From: Methylobacterium indicum
Lineage (GTDB): Bacteria > Pseudomonadota > Alphaproteobacteria > Rhizobiales > Beijerinckiaceae
NCBI RefSeq assembly: GCF_001043895.1
Contig: NZ_JTHF01000030.1
Span: 1-53,499 of the forward strand
Direction: 5' to 3'
Length of the DNA: 53,499 bases
This document shows, piece by piece, positions 9,258 through 18,542 of the stretch (position 1 is its first letter; each line of letters opens with the position of its first letter). The notes under the pieces were generated by a model, which was given only the letters and a program-made list of their open reading frames with translations, did no database searches and had not been told where the DNA came from. Made by a program: the position numbers and the translations under genes.

Positions 9258-9524
9258 GTGGCCAAGATGTTCATCACCGGCTCCGCCCAGAGCCCCTCGA
9301 CCGAGGAGTTCAAGGCGCGCATCGCGCGGCTCTCGGCGATGCCGGTCCACACCGCATCCTCGGCGAATGCCCGCAAGAACCGGCCCTCCAAGCCCGGCTT
9401 CGGCAAGTCGTTCCCGCAGGACTCGGCCGAAGCACGAGAGCCGACCGAGACGGACGATACCCCGGAGGCCTCCGCCGAGGGCGAGGGCGAGGGCGCGGAG
9501 AATGCCGAGAAGGACGCCGACTAG
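9258..9524 (+). CDS. Small acidic-tailed hypothetical protein (88 aa)
   Basis: A GTG at 9258 preceded by a strong GGAGG (9246-9250) decides the start. The 88-residue product begins MAKMFITGSAQSPSTEEF, has a basic middle (NARKNRPSKPGFGKSF) and ends in a long Glu/Asp/Ala tail, so it is highly polar and probably disordered in its second half. It has no signal peptide or membrane segment. It lies downstream of a region with nested inverted repeats and is convergent with the LysR gene 22 bp away. Function unknown; the ribosome-binding site and clean ends support it as a real gene. Confidence 0.6.
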   Translation: MAKMFITGSAQSPSTEEFKARIARLSAMPVHTASSANARKNRPSKPGFGKSFPQDSAEAREPTETDDTPEASAEGEGEGAENAEKDAD

Positions 9525-9546
9525 ATCCTGCGCGCGGGCGCGTCCG

Positions 9547-10440
9547 TCACGGCTCCGCCCGCCGCACCAGGTCGAGGAAGGCCCTGAGCGGCGCCGGCAC
9601 CTGCCGGCGCCCCGGATAGTAGAGGTGGAAGCCCGGAAAGGGCGGACACCACGCCTCCAGGAGCCGCACCAGGCGGCCGGACGCGAGATCGGCGGCGACC
9701 TCGGCTTCGAAGACGAGGCCGAGACCGATCCCGTCGAGGGCGGCGAGGCGGATGAGATCCTGGTCCCCGAGGATCAGCGGCCCGTCGAGATCGAGGGCCG
9801 CTACGACGCCGTCGCGCTCCAGCTCCCACGCGAACAGGCCGCCGCCGGGAAAGCGCTGGCGCAGGCAGGCATGGCCGGCGAGGTCCCCCGGCCCCCGCGG
9901 CATCCCGTGCGCCGCCAGGTAGGCGGGCGCCGCGACGACGGCGAAGCGCTGCGGCCCGCCGAGCGGCACCGCCACCATGTCGAGAGCGACGCGCTCGCCG
10001 AACCGCACCCCGGCATCGAAGCCCTCCCCGACGATGTCGCTGAGCGCGTCGTCGTTCGCGACCTCGACCCGGATCCCGGGATGCGCCGAGAGGAACCGGG
10101 CGACGAGCGGCCGCAGCACCAGACGGCAGGCGCTGTGCGGCGCGTTGAGCCGCAGGGTCCCGGTGGGCCGCCCGGCCGACGCGGAGGCCTCGGTCACCGC
10201 CTGCGCGATCTCGTCGAGAGCGGGACCGAGCCGCTCGAGCAGGGCGGCGCCGGCCTCGGTCGGGGCGACGCTGCGGGTGGTGCGGTTGAGGAGACGCACG
10301 CCCATTCGCTCCTCCAGGCCCCGCAGGGCGTGGCTCAGGGCCGAGGGCGATAGGCCGAGCGCGGCCGCCGCACGCCGGAAGCTGCGGTGATGGGCCACCG
10401 CCGCGAAGGCCGCGAGATCGGAGAGGTCGGCGCGGACCAT
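9547..10440 (-). CDS. LysR family transcriptional regulator
   Basis: A 297-residue protein of normal LysR length. Residues about 5-64 form the winged helix-turn-helix (DLAAFAAVAHHRSFRRAAAA, then LGLSPSALSHALRGLEERMG and RLLNRTTRSVAPTEAG). The rest is the periplasmic-binding-protein-like effector domain (GTLRLNAPHSACRLVLRPLV near residue 95). It is of the CrgA/DsdC-like branch often found beside oxidoreductases. It is divergent from the aldo/keto reductase gene, with 96 bp between starts that contain a TGAAC-N11-GTTCA dyad. The usual logic would be autorepression plus control of the reductase; effector unknown. Confidence 0.92.
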   Translation of the reverse strand: MVRADLSDLAAFAAVAHHRSFRRAAAALGLSPSALSHALRGLEERMGVRLLNRTTRSVAPTEAGAALLERLGPALDEIAQAVTEASASAGRPTGTLRLNAPHSACRLVLRPLVARFLSAHPGIRVEVANDDALSDIVGEGFDAGVRFGERVALDMVAVPLGGPQRFAVVAAPAYLAAHGMPRGPGDLAGHACLRQRFPGGGLFAWELERDGVVAALDLDGPLILGDQDLIRLAALDGIGLGLVFEAEVAADLASGRLVRLLEAWCPPFPGFHLYYPGRRQVPAPLRAFLDLVRRAEP

Positions 10441-10443
10441 TGG

Positions 10444-10464
10444 TGAACACCGCTCATCGGTTCA
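10444..10464. promoter_or_regulatory. Candidate LysR operator between divergent genes
   Basis: The dyad TGAAC-N11-GTTCA starts four bases beyond the lysR start codon, in the 96-bp divergent gap with the aldo/keto reductase gene. Inverted half sites about 11 bases apart fit the T-N11-A layout of LysR-type sites. The site is inferred from position and symmetry only. Confidence 0.4.
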
Positions 10465-10536
10465 TGCGGGACGGCGCAGCTTATCCGGCGGACGCCGGAA
10501 CGCCAGATCGGGGCGGTCCGCCAGGAGGATCCATCC

Positions 10537-11529
10537 ATGCGACGACGCTCCCTCGGCCGCTCCGGCCTCACCGTCTCCGCCCCCGGCCTCGGCTGCATGG
10601 GCTTTTCGGAATTCTACGGTCCGACCGACGAGGCGGCGGCACCGGCCGCCCTCGCGGCCGCCCTCGACCTCGGCTACGATTTCCTCGACACCGCGGACAT
10701 GTACGGCCACGGCCGCAACGAGACCCTGATCGGCGGCGTGCTGCAGGGCCGCCGCGACCGGGTGGTCGTCGCGACGAAGTTCGGCATCGTGCGCGAGCCG
10801 GGCTCGGGCGCACGGCGGATCGACAACAGCCCCACCTATCTCACGGCGGCCTGCGAGGGATCCCTGCGCCGCCTCGGCGTCGAGACCATCGACCTCTACT
10901 ACTGCCACCGCCGCGACCCGGCGGTGCCGGTGACCGAGATGGTCGGTGCCATGGCCCGCCTCGTCGAGGCCGGCAAGGTGCGGGCGCTCGGCCTGTCGGA
11001 GGTTTCGCCCGAGACCCTGCGGGCCGCCCACGCGGTCCATCCGATCGCCGCGGTGCAGACGGAGTATTCGCTGTGGAGCCGGGAACCGGAATCCGGCCTG
11101 ATCGAGACCTGCCGGAAGCTCGGGGTCGCGCTCGTCGCCTATTCGCCGCTCGGCCGCGGATTCCTGACGGGCCAAGTCGACGTCGCGACGCTCGCACCGG
11201 ACGATTTCCGCCGCAGCAACCCACGCTTCCAGGGCGCGGCGCTCGACCGCAACCGCCGCCTCGCCGAGGCACTGTGCGCCTTCGCCCGTGCGCGCGGCGC
11301 CACGGCCGGCCAGGTCGCGCTCGCGTGGCTGATGACCCGGACCCCGCACGTCGTCCCGATCCCCGGCACGCGCCGGCCCGAGCGCCTGGCCGAGAACGCC
11401 GCCGCGGCCGACGTGATGCTGACCCCGGCCGACATCGCGGCACTCGACGATCTCTTCGCTCCCGGCGCGGCGGCGGGCGCCCGCTACCCCGAGGGCGGGA
11501 TGGCGGGCATCGAGAGCGCGGCCGGCTAG
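10537..11529 (+). CDS. Aldo/keto reductase
   Basis: A 330-residue NADPH-dependent oxidoreductase of the AKR superfamily (YajO/YakC-like branch). The N-terminus RRRSLGRSGLTVSAPGLGCM is the usual strand and turn, and the catalytic tetrad is complete: Asp51, Tyr56 (DTADMYG), Lys81 (VATKFG) and His124 (YYCHRRDP). The cofactor phosphate loop is near IPGTRRPERLAENA. The ATG at 10537 has an AGGAGG a few bases upstream. It probably reduces aldehydes or ketones in the cytoplasm. The divergent LysR gene is the obvious candidate regulator. Substrate unknown. Confidence 0.93.
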   Translation: MRRRSLGRSGLTVSAPGLGCMGFSEFYGPTDEAAAPAALAAALDLGYDFLDTADMYGHGRNETLIGGVLQGRRDRVVVATKFGIVREPGSGARRIDNSPTYLTAACEGSLRRLGVETIDLYYCHRRDPAVPVTEMVGAMARLVEAGKVRALGLSEVSPETLRAAHAVHPIAAVQTEYSLWSREPESGLIETCRKLGVALVAYSPLGRGFLTGQVDVATLAPDDFRRSNPRFQGAALDRNRRLAEALCAFARARGATAGQVALAWLMTRTPHVVPIPGTRRPERLAENAAAADVMLTPADIAALDDLFAPGAAAGARYPEGGMAGIESAAG

Positions 11530-11530
11530 A

Positions 11531-11720
11531 GCGCTTCACGATCGCGTTGCAATCGCGAAGCTCTCTAAGTCTTTGTTTTGCCCCATTTTCTTCGAAGAAC
11601 CGGCATCCACTTCGTCGGAAAATGCTCTAAGCAGATTCCGCCGAAGCGGACATCGGTTCGGCGGCAAAAATCTGCGACGAAACGAGAACCTAAGCGGGCG
11701 AAGCGTTGGCCTGCCAACGC
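11531..11720. repeat. Structured intergenic repeat with consecutive stem-loops
   Basis: The gap between two genes ending head to head holds a chain of stem-loops. One is at 11533-11561 (gcttcacgat/atcgcgaagc with one mismatch). A second, imperfect one is at 11584-11624 (cattttc...gaaaatg, with matching inner arms). A third is at 11631-11675 (gcagatt-ccgccgaa against ttcggcgg...aatctgc). A fourth is a perfect 7-bp hairpin at 11703-11720. The first half resembles the short intergenic repeats common in Rhizobiales genomes (the ggcatccacttcgtcgg core); that identity is from memory. It probably also serves as a transcription end for both genes. Confidence 0.6.
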
Positions 11721-11751
11721 AAGTCTGCTTCAGCGGGAGCGGCCCGGCGCC

Positions 11752-12531
11752 TCACTTCATCGCGAGGGCGAGGTTGCCGATCTCGTCGAGATAGGCGCGG
11801 ATGTGATCGGCGTTCTGGCCGTAGTCGCGGTCGCCGAAGCGGGTCGAGGAGCGCACGTCGATGCGGGTGCCGTCGGCCCGCGGGTGCAGCCGCACCGTGA
11901 CGTCGTAGGGCAGGCCGAGCAGGCGCGAGCGCACCACCGCCTCGATACGGCCGTTACCCACCCGTCCGCCGGGCTTGTAGGATTCGACCACCTGCCACTT
12001 GCGGTTCTGCGCCGCCTTCAGGGCGAGCGCGAAGGCTTCGTCGGGCCCGAGATCGAGGGTCAGCGGGGCGATCTGCGGGTAGGCCTCGCGCTGGAGCGCC
12101 CGGGCCGCCGGGCTCGAATCCCGCGGCAGGCGCCAGCCCCGCGCCACCCAGGCGGCGCGGGATCGCGAAAAGGCCGGCGGGTTCTCGATGTCGGTCGAGA
12201 CGTCGGTGAGCGGCGGCAGCATCGCTCCGCGCACGGTCATGTAGGCCGGATAGGCCAGGACCAGGGCGGCGAGCAGAAGCCCCCCGACCGCGATGCCCAG
12301 CCCCCGCGCGCCCTCGCGCCAGATCCGCACGAAGGCCGCGAGCGCGAGCAGCACCGCCAGAGCCGCGAGCCCGACCCCGGAGCCCAGCACCGCCAGCGCC
12401 GCGTCGGTCTCCGCCCGCGGGTCGCGCACCAGGACGAGGGCGATGGCGACCACCGCGAGGGAGAACCAGGCGAGGCGCAAGGACCAGGGCGCCGCCCGGG
12501 TGACGGGCTCCTCGAGGATCAGGCGACGCAT
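11752..12531 (-). CDS. DUF1499 domain-containing membrane protein
   Basis: A 259-residue protein. Three hydrophobic segments fill the first half (about residues 18-36, 46-68 and 78-98), and the soluble second half carries the DUF1499 pattern: TDIENPPAF near 115, YPQIAPLTLDLGPDEAF, then VVESYKPGG and a C-terminal RIDVRSSTRFGDRDYGQNA. DUF1499 proteins are common in Proteobacteria and have no agreed biochemical role; the conserved soluble domain probably faces the periplasm. The start is the ATG complementary to 12529-12531. It is divergent from hisC with about 270 bp between, in which I see no further gene. Confidence 0.85.
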   Translation of the reverse strand: MRRLILEEPVTRAAPWSLRLAWFSLAVVAIALVLVRDPRAETDAALAVLGSGVGLAALAVLLALAAFVRIWREGARGLGIAVGGLLLAALVLAYPAYMTVRGAMLPPLTDVSTDIENPPAFSRSRAAWVARGWRLPRDSSPAARALQREAYPQIAPLTLDLGPDEAFALALKAAQNRKWQVVESYKPGGRVGNGRIEAVVRSRLLGLPYDVTVRLHPRADGTRIDVRSSTRFGDRDYGQNADHIRAYLDEIGNLALAMK

Positions 12532-12802
12532 GAGGCGGAGAATCGAGAGGGGCGGCGCATGATCCGGCGGGGTCCGGCCGCGCCGGGATGGGCGGCATCG
12601 CCCCCCGGGTGTATCGCCCCGCGGCGGCGGACGCTACCGGCCGCGCCTGCGGCGCACCGGCGAATCGGGGGCGGGCGGAATCCAGGACGCCCCCTGCCCT
12701 GCGCGGCCCGGCGCACAGCCCTGCTCCGGCGCCGTTTCCCAAACCGCCGACTTGTTCTAGACGGCATCAGGTTCTCTTCGTTCCCCGAGCCCAGGTCCGC
12801 CC

Positions 12803-13915
12803 ATGTCCGCCGCCCTCCGCCCCGTCCCGCGCCCCGGTGTCCTCGAGATCGAGGCCTACGTTCCGGGCAAGAGCGCGGCGCCGGCCGGCGTGAAGCTCCA
12901 CAAGCTGTCTTCGAACGAGACCCCGATGGGCCCGAGCCCGGCGGCGATCGCGGCGATGCAGGAGACGGCGGGGCATCTGGAGCTCTATCCCGACGGCTCG
13001 GCGGCCAAGCTGCGTCAGGCGATCGCGCAGAAGTACGGCCTCGACCCGGAGCGCATCGTCTGCGGTGCCGGCTCGGACGAGCTGCTGTCGCTCCTCACCT
13101 ACGCCTATATGGGCCCGGGCGACGAGGGCGTCTATTCGCAGTACGGCTTCCTCGTGTACCGCATCGCCATCCTGGCGGCGGGGGGCACGCCGGTGGTGGT
13201 GCCCGAGCGCGACCACACGGCCGATGTCGACGCGATCCTGGCGGCGGTGACGGACAAGACCCGCATCGTCTACCTCGCCAATCCCAACAACCCGACCGGC
13301 ACCTACCTGCCCTTCGACGAGGTGCGCCGGCTGCACGCCGGCCTGCCCAAGACCGTCCTACTGGTGCTCGACGCGGCCTATGCCGAGTACGTCCGGCGCA
13401 ACGACTACGCGGCCGGCCTCGAACTGGTGGCCGAGTCCGAGAACGTGGTGATGACCCGCACCTTCTCGAAGGTGTACGGGCTCGCCGCGCTCCGCATCGG
13501 CTGGATGGTGGCGCCCGCCGCCATCGCCGACGCGGTCAACCGCATCCGCGGTCCGTTCAACCTGGGCGCGGCGTCGATCGCCGCCGGCGCCGCCGCGGTG
13601 GCCGACGACGCCCACATCGCCGCCGCGGTGGCGCATAACGACGCCTGGCTGCCGAAGGTGACGCGGGCGCTGGAAGGCCTCGGCCTGACCGTGACGCCGA
13701 GCGTCGGCAACTTCGTGCTGATCCACTTCCCGGAGACCGCCGGGCGCAGCGCGGCCGACGCCGACGCCTACCTCACCGCCCGCGGGATGATCCTGCGCCG
13801 GGTCGCGGCCTACGGCCTGCCGAACGCGCTGCGCATGACCATCGGCACCGCCGAGGCCAACGAGGCCGTGGTCGCGGCGCTCACCGCCTTCGTGAAGGGC
13901 GAGCCGCGTGGCTGA
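12803..13915 (+). CDS. hisC: Histidinol-phosphate aminotransferase
   Basis: A 370-residue PLP enzyme of fold type I. It has the substrate loop [13 protein letters not shown] near residues 33-45, NPNNPTGTY before the cofactor Asp ([10 protein letters not shown]), and the Schiff-base lysine Lys223 in TFSKVYGLA, followed by RIGW. It converts imidazole-acetol phosphate and glutamate to histidinol phosphate; in alphaproteobacteria such enzymes often also transaminate aromatic 2-oxo acids or prephenate. Its stop overlaps the GTG start of the next gene (prephenate/arogenate dehydrogenase) by 8 bp, so the two are translated together. That pairing suggests a real share in tyrosine synthesis, which is an inference from context. 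Confidence 0.95.
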   Translation: MSAALRPVPRPGVLEIEAYVPGKSAAPAGVKLHKLSSNETPMGPSPAAIAAMQETAGHLELYPDGSAAKLRQAIAQKYGLDPERIVCGAGSDELLSLLTYAYMGPGDEGVYSQYGFLVYRIAILAAGGTPVVVPERDHTADVDAILAAVTDKTRIVYLANPNNPTGTYLPFDEVRRLHAGLPKTVLLVLDAAYAEYVRRNDYAAGLELVAESENVVMTRTFSKVYGLAALRIGWMVAPAAIADAVNRIRGPFNLGAASIAAGAAAVADDAHIAAAVAHNDAWLPKVTRALEGLGLTVTPSVGNFVLIHFPETAGRSAADADAYLTARGMILRRVAAYGLPNALRMTIGTAEANEAVVAALTAFVKGEPRG

Positions 13916-14837
13916 GCCGTTCCGGCGCCTGGCGCTCGTCGGCCTCGGGCTGATCGGCTCCTCCCTCGCCCGGGGCGCCCGGGCGGGTGGCCTCGCGCGC
14001 GAGATCGTCGCGATCGACCGCGACGAAGGGGTGATCGAGCGCGTGCGGGCGCTCGGCCTCGCCGATACGGCGACGACCGACCTCGCCGCCGGGGTCGCGG
14101 GGGCCGACCTCGTGATCCTGTGCGTGCCGGTCGGCGCCATCGGGGCGGTGGCGGCCGAGATCGCCGGGGCGCTCGCCCCCGGGGCGATCCTGTCCGACGT
14201 CGGCTCGGTCAAGGCCGCGGTGGTGGCCTCCGCCACCCCCCACCTGCCGGACGGCGTGAGCTTCGTGCCCGCCCACCCGGTCGCCGGCACCGAGCATTCG
14301 GGGCCGGATGCGGGCTTTGCCAGCCTGTTTCACGGCCGCTGGTGCATCCTCACCCCGCCGGAGGGCACCGACCCCGCGGCGGTGGCGCGGGTGCGCGCGT
14401 TCTGGGAGGGCCTGGGTTCGGTGGTCGAGACGATGAGTCCGGCGCATCACGATCTGGTGCTCGCGATCACCAGCCATGTCCCGCACCTCATCGCCTACAA
14501 CATCGTCGGCACCGCCGCCGACCTTGAGACCGTGACCCAGTCCGAGGTGATCAAGTTCTCGGCCGGCGGCTTTCGCGACTTCACCCGCATCGCCGCCTCC
14601 GACCCGACGATGTGGCGCGACATCTTCCTCACCAACAAGGAGGCGGTGCTGGAGATGCTGGGCCGCTTCAACGAGGACCTGTCGGCGCTCGCCCGCGCGA
14701 TCCGCTGGGACGACGGCGAGGCGCTGCACGCGCTCTTCACCCGCACCCGGGCGATCCGCCGCGGCATCGTCGCCATGGGCCAGGAGACCGCCGAGCCGGA
14801 TTTCGGGCGCCGCGCCGGCCCCAAGGCGGCGGAGTGA
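13908..14837 (+). CDS. tyrA: Prephenate/arogenate dehydrogenase
   Basis: A 309-residue NAD(P)-dependent enzyme. [12 protein letters not shown] near residues 12-23 is the Rossmann dinucleotide loop, VIAID-type acid residues follow, and the helical dimer domain contains [14 protein letters not shown] (substrate-binding His) and [12 protein letters not shown]. It oxidises prephenate or arogenate in tyrosine synthesis in the cytoplasm. The GTG start lies inside the end of hisC (8-bp overlap), which argues for translational coupling. There is no ACT domain or fused chorismate mutase, so the form is the short monofunctional one. Preference for prephenate versus arogenate cannot be read from the sequence. 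Confidence 0.93.
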   Translation: MAEPFRRLALVGLGLIGSSLARGARAGGLAREIVAIDRDEGVIERVRALGLADTATTDLAAGVAGADLVILCVPVGAIGAVAAEIAGALAPGAILSDVGSVKAAVVASATPHLPDGVSFVPAHPVAGTEHSGPDAGFASLFHGRWCILTPPEGTDPAAVARVRAFWEGLGSVVETMSPAHHDLVLAITSHVPHLIAYNIVGTAADLETVTQSEVIKFSAGGFRDFTRIAASDPTMWRDIFLTNKEAVLEMLGRFNEDLSALARAIRWDDGEALHALFTRTRAIRRGIVAMGQETAEPDFGRRAGPKAAE

Positions 14838-14944
14838 GGCTCGGGCGGAACCGTTCCGCCTCTCAAGCTTTGCCATAAGCGTTGCCGTTTCGTCGCGTTC
14901 GTCGGATACTCCCGGTGAGGCGGCTGGGTGAAACTCGTGGTGTG

Positions 14945-16141
14945 ATGATCGTGTCTCGTCGATCGACCTGGATGCGCGGCCTGGCGGTGGCCCTGATCGG
15001 GGCGCAGGCGGCCGCCTGCGCGTCGCTGCCGCGCACGCCCTACACCGCGGCGGAAGCCGCAACCGCCACCGTGCCGGGCCAACAGGCCGACATCCGCTTC
15101 TGGGCCGACGGCTCGGCCCGCAGCTTCGCGGCGGTGGCCGACCGGGTGAAGGCCTCGCGCGAGCCGTTCAGCTACCTCGCCCTCTCTGGCGGCGGCGGCG
15201 ACGGGGCCTACGGCGCCGGCGTGCTCAACGGCTGGAGCGAGACCGGCAAGCGGCCGACCTTCACGATGGTGTCGGGCGTATCGACCGGCGCGCTGATCGC
15301 CCCCTTCGCGTTCCTGGGGCCGGCCTATGACGGCTACCTGCGCCAGATCTACACCAGCGGCGAGGCCGCGACCCTGGTGCGCTCGCCCAACCCCCTCAAC
15401 GTGCTGACCGGCGACGGCCTGTTCGGCGATGCGCGCCTGCGCGACCTCGTCGGGCGCTACGTCACGCCCGACCTGCTGGCGGCGGTGGCCGAGGAGCACC
15501 GCAAGGGCCGGCGCCTCCTCGTCGTCACCACCAACCTCGATTCGCAGCGCGCCGTGATCTGGGACATGGGCGCCATCGCGGCGAGCGGCCAGCCCAATGC
15601 CGTCGACCTCTTCCGCGACGTGCTGACGGCGTCCGCCAGCGTGCCGGCGGTCTTCCCGCCGATGCTGATCGACGCCCAGGCCGGTAACCACGCCTTCCAG
15701 GAGATGCATGTCGACGGCTCGGTGGTGACGCCGGTCTTCACCCTGCCCGAGGCCTTCCTGACCCAGGACGGGCGCATCGCCGCGAGCCACGGCAAGCCCA
15801 ACATCTACGTCGTCATCAACGGCCGCATCGAGCCGAGCTTCGACGTGGTGCAGAACGGTACCCTGCCGATCGCCGTCCGCTCGCTCTCGACGGTCGGCCG
15901 CTCCCGCGCCCGGGCGACGCTGGCCAGCACCCAGGCCTTCGCCCGCCGCAACGGCATGGGCTTCAACGTGACCTATATCGACCGGCGCATCCCCGAGGTC
16001 CCGGCCTCGCAGGGCTTCGACACCGCCTATATGCGCAAGCTCTACGACGACGGGTACCAGAAGGGCAGCAGCGGCACCGTGTGGCAGTCCAGCCTGCCGC
16101 GCGACGGCGAGCCGGCCGTCCCCACGCTGGCCCTGCGGTAG
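14945..16141 (+). CDS. Patatin-like phospholipase, probable lipoprotein
   Basis: A 398-residue protein. The ATG at 14945 gives a signal peptide with a lipoprotein-like box (AQAAAC, Cys25); a longer frame upstream adds Arg-rich residues that would spoil it. Patatin landmarks are in order: the glycine-rich oxyanion loop SGGGGDGAYGAG at 81-92, the nucleophile Ser113 in GVSTG and the catalytic Asp257 in DGS. It is probably a serine lipid acyl hydrolase anchored in the envelope. It follows tyrA on the same strand with a gap of about 107 bp, so it may have its own promoter. Substrate unknown. Confidence 0.9.
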   Translation: MIVSRRSTWMRGLAVALIGAQAAACASLPRTPYTAAEAATATVPGQQADIRFWADGSARSFAAVADRVKASREPFSYLALSGGGGDGAYGAGVLNGWSETGKRPTFTMVSGVSTGALIAPFAFLGPAYDGYLRQIYTSGEAATLVRSPNPLNVLTGDGLFGDARLRDLVGRYVTPDLLAAVAEEHRKGRRLLVVTTNLDSQRAVIWDMGAIAASGQPNAVDLFRDVLTASASVPAVFPPMLIDAQAGNHAFQEMHVDGSVVTPVFTLPEAFLTQDGRIAASHGKPNIYVVINGRIEPSFDVVQNGTLPIAVRSLSTVGRSRARATLASTQAFARRNGMGFNVTYIDRRIPEVPASQGFDTAYMRKLYDDGYQKGSSGTVWQSSLPRDGEPAVPTLALR

Positions 16142-16161
16142 CCGGAGCAAAGGGGAAGACC

Positions 16162-16890
16162 GTGGCAGGCGAACTGGACGGCAAGGTCGCGGCGGTCACC
16201 GGCGCGGCCTCTGGGATCGGGCTCGCCAGCGCCGAGGCGATGCTCGCGGCAGGCGCCCGCGTGGTGCTGGTCGACCGGGACGAGGCGGCCCTGACATCGC
16301 TGTGCGCCCGGCACGGCGAGGCGGCGATCCAGCTTCCCCTCGACCTCCTCGATCCCGCCGCCTGCGCCGGGCTGCTACCACGGATCCTGGACGCCGCCGG
16401 CCAGCTCGACATCCTGCATGCCAATGCAGGCACGTACGTCGGCGGCGACCTCGTCGACAACGAGTCGGCGGCGATCGACCGGATGCTGAATCTCAACGTC
16501 AACGTCGTGATGAAGAACGTCCACGACGTGCTGCCGCACATGATCGCCCGCGGCTCTGGCGACATCATCGTGACGAGCTCGCTCGCCGCCCACTACCCGA
16601 CGCCGTGGGAGCCGGTCTACGCTTCGTCGAAATGGGCGATCAACTGCTTCGTCCAGACGACCCGGCGGCAGGTGTTCAAGCACGGCATCCGCGTCGGCGC
16701 GATCTCGCCCGGCCCGGTGGTCACCGCGCTCCTCGCCGACTGGCCGCCCGAGAAGCTGGCGGAGGCCCGCGCCTCCGGCAGCCTGCTCGAGCCCGAGGAG
16801 GTGGCGAACGTGGTGATGTTCATGCTGACGCGCCCGCGCGGCATGACGATCCGCGACGTGGTGATGCTGCCGACGAACTTCGATTTGTAA
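16162..16890 (+). CDS. SDR family oxidoreductase
   Basis: A 242-residue short-chain dehydrogenase starting at GTG 16162, with a purine-rich AGGGGAAG just before it; an extension to 16081 would overlap the previous gene in another frame. TGAASGIG (13-20) is the cofactor loop, HANAG (87-90) follows, the catalytic Ser is in VTSS, and Tyr153-xxx-Lys157 is YASSK. The acidic residue after the second strand (VDRD) points to NAD(H). It resembles the polyol/ribitol dehydrogenase-like branch, but the C-terminus ending in TNFDL is not diagnostic. It lies 20 bp behind the patatin gene and is probably co-transcribed. Substrate unknown. Confidence 0.92.
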   Translation: MAGELDGKVAAVTGAASGIGLASAEAMLAAGARVVLVDRDEAALTSLCARHGEAAIQLPLDLLDPAACAGLLPRILDAAGQLDILHANAGTYVGGDLVDNESAAIDRMLNLNVNVVMKNVHDVLPHMIARGSGDIIVTSSLAAHYPTPWEPVYASSKWAINCFVQTTRRQVFKHGIRVGAISPGPVVTALLADWPPEKLAEARASGSLLEPEEVANVVMFMLTRPRGMTIRDVVMLPTNFDL

Positions 16891-16937
16891 GAGCCTTCCT
16901 GCAAGCAGATCGATGCGACGTTCCTGTCAGCCGCTAC

Positions 16938-16973
16938 GTCATTACGGGCTCCGCTGCGCGGCCCCGGAATGAC
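16938..16973. repeat. REP-like palindrome
   Basis: A 36-bp imperfect palindrome with outer arms gtcatt/aatgac and a GC-rich centre, in the 139-bp gap between the convergent SDR and cupin genes. It resembles short REP-type elements and may act as a transcription end. A second weak inverted pair (ttggca/tgccaa) lies just downstream. Confidence 0.4.
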
Positions 16974-17029
16974 CCTGCGCGTTGGCAAGGCGAATGGCCT
17001 GCCAAAGGAAGACGGACGGCGCGATCCGC

Positions 17030-17509
17030 TCACTCCCCCGAGCCGTACCAGGTGAAGTGCTTCTTGATCGGCGCGATCACCTCCCAGGTCCCCGAAAAAC
17101 CCTTGGGCGTCACGAAGGCGTCGCCGGCCCGGTAGGTCCGGGCGGTGCCCTCGGCGTCGGTGACGACCACCACGCCCTCCAGGATCTGGATGAACTCGGC
17201 CCGGCCGAAATCGATTCGGAACGTGCCGACCTCGCAGGTCCAGATGCCGGCGGCGAACAGGCCGTCGGGGCTGGTGTAGATGTAGGTCGCGGTCTGGACC
17301 GGATTGCCCGACAGGATGTGCGAGCGCGGCCACGAATAGGGCTCGGCCGGGGGTTGCACGGCCGGGAAATCGACCGTGCGCTGCACGGGCCCATCGAGGA
17401 GCGGCGGAACGGAGCGCGACCGGAACGGAATCATGCGCGCGAGCGGCATGGCGCCGAGATAGGCCAGGACCGGCCCGGACGCGGTGATGAGCTGCTTGAG
17501 AATTCCCAT
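17030..17509 (-). CDS. Cupin domain-containing protein
   Basis: A 159-residue protein. After a short hydrophobic or amphipathic N-terminus (LAYLGAMPLARMI) the cupin barrel occupies about residues 75-155, with FAAGIWTCEVGTFRIDFGRA, then FIQILEGVVVVTDAEG and RAGDAFVTPKGFSGTWEV. This is the Cupin_3 (DUF861, EutQ-like) type, whose metal-binding histidines are mostly absent; the motif here has E and K in place of H. It may be a small-molecule binding or isomerase-like domain. It is convergent with the SDR gene and upstream-facing to the Sco gene. Function unknown. Confidence 0.85.
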   Translation of the reverse strand: MGILKQLITASGPVLAYLGAMPLARMIPFRSRSVPPLLDGPVQRTVDFPAVQPPAEPYSWPRSHILSGNPVQTATYIYTSPDGLFAAGIWTCEVGTFRIDFGRAEFIQILEGVVVVTDAEGTARTYRAGDAFVTPKGFSGTWEVIAPIKKHFTWYGSGE

Positions 17510-17794
17510 GGCCTCGCCTCGTTGCCGAGCAACACGCCGGCGGCCACTTGAGGCCCGACACCCTTAACGGCGGGCTGCCACCGTAACGCGAATCCGCCGG
17601 ACCGCGGCCCGGCGGCCTGGAGCGGTTAAGGAAGTCCTGACTCGAACGGCGAAGGATCGCACGCCGTCCTGTACGGCGCATCGCGCCATCACGACCCTGC
17701 GAGGTGTGGGAATAACCTCGCGAGATCGTCCGCTGATCGTTGGCGCCGGCCGCCGGATACGCTTAAGTCGCGCTCGCGGCGCGAGGTCGAAGCC

Positions 17795-18376
17795 ATGTTT
17801 TCCGTCTCGGCAGGGTTGCGGCAGGTGGGCCGGGCGCTGGCGCTCACCCTCCTCCTGTCGGGCGGTGCCCACGGCGCGCCGGCCGCGCGCCCCGCCGCGG
17901 GCGCCCTGGCCTGGCCGGCCGGGCGCGGCCTCGTCGACCAGACCGGCGCCGTCCTGGACGAGGCCCGGTTCGCCGGGCGCCTGCGGCTGGTCTATTTCGG
18001 CTATACGCGCTGCCCGGACCTGTGCCCGACCGCGCTGATGACCGTGACGCAGGCCCTCGACGAGCTTCCCCCCGCCCTGCTGGCCCGGCTTGTACCGGTC
18101 CTGGTCGCGGCCGACCCGGAGCGCGACGGACCCGCGGTGCTCGCCCGCTACCTCGACACGTTCCACCCGGCGATCGTCGCGGTGACCGGCCCGGTCGCGG
18201 TGATCGACGCCCTCGCGGCGGCGGTCGCGGCGCCGATCCGGCGCCACGACGGGGTCGTCGATCACCCGGGCGACCTGTTTCTCGTCGACCCGGCGGGCGA
18301 GCTGCTGGCGCGGCTGCCGAACGGGATCGAGCCGGACGCGCTCGCCGCGACACTCCGGGCTGCCCTCTCGCGCTGA
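17795..18376 (+). CDS. SCO1/SenC family copper chaperone
   Basis: A 193-residue exported thioredoxin-fold protein. A signal segment (residues 1-28) is followed by YFGYTRCPDLCPTAL with Cys73 and Cys77, the copper-binding CxxxC, and by His157 in VVDHPGD, the third ligand. All three ligands expected in Sco proteins are present. It delivers copper to the Cu-A centre of cytochrome oxidase or controls its thiol state. No oxidase gene is visible nearby; the next gene encodes a Rieske protein, 166 bp downstream. Confidence 0.93.
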   Translation: MFSVSAGLRQVGRALALTLLLSGGAHGAPAARPAAGALAWPAGRGLVDQTGAVLDEARFAGRLRLVYFGYTRCPDLCPTALMTVTQALDELPPALLARLVPVLVAADPERDGPAVLARYLDTFHPAIVAVTGPVAVIDALAAAVAAPIRRHDGVVDHPGDLFLVDPAGELLARLPNGIEPDALAATLRAALSR

Positions 18377-18470
18377 CGCGCGATTGCAGTGCACAAGTCG
18401 TCCTTGCGGCGCACCAAGTAGAGCCGGGCCCAACCGACGTCGAAACACCGCAGCAAGGGCACAAAGCGGG

Positions 18471-18499
18471 TTGACGCCCGCACCGTCTCGGCTACTCAT
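18471..18499 (+). promoter_or_regulatory. Possible sigma-70 promoter for the Rieske gene
   Basis: TTGACG (18471-18476) is followed after 16-17 bases by a weak TACTCA/ACTCAT hexamer, about 45 bp before the start codon and followed by an AT-rich stretch. The -35 is good and the -10 poor. A strong GGAGG at 18534-18538 precedes the ATG. Confidence 0.35.
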
Positions 18500-18542
18500 A
18501 GTGAAAATCATAAGAACATAAGAAAGCCCATCGGGAGGAAAG

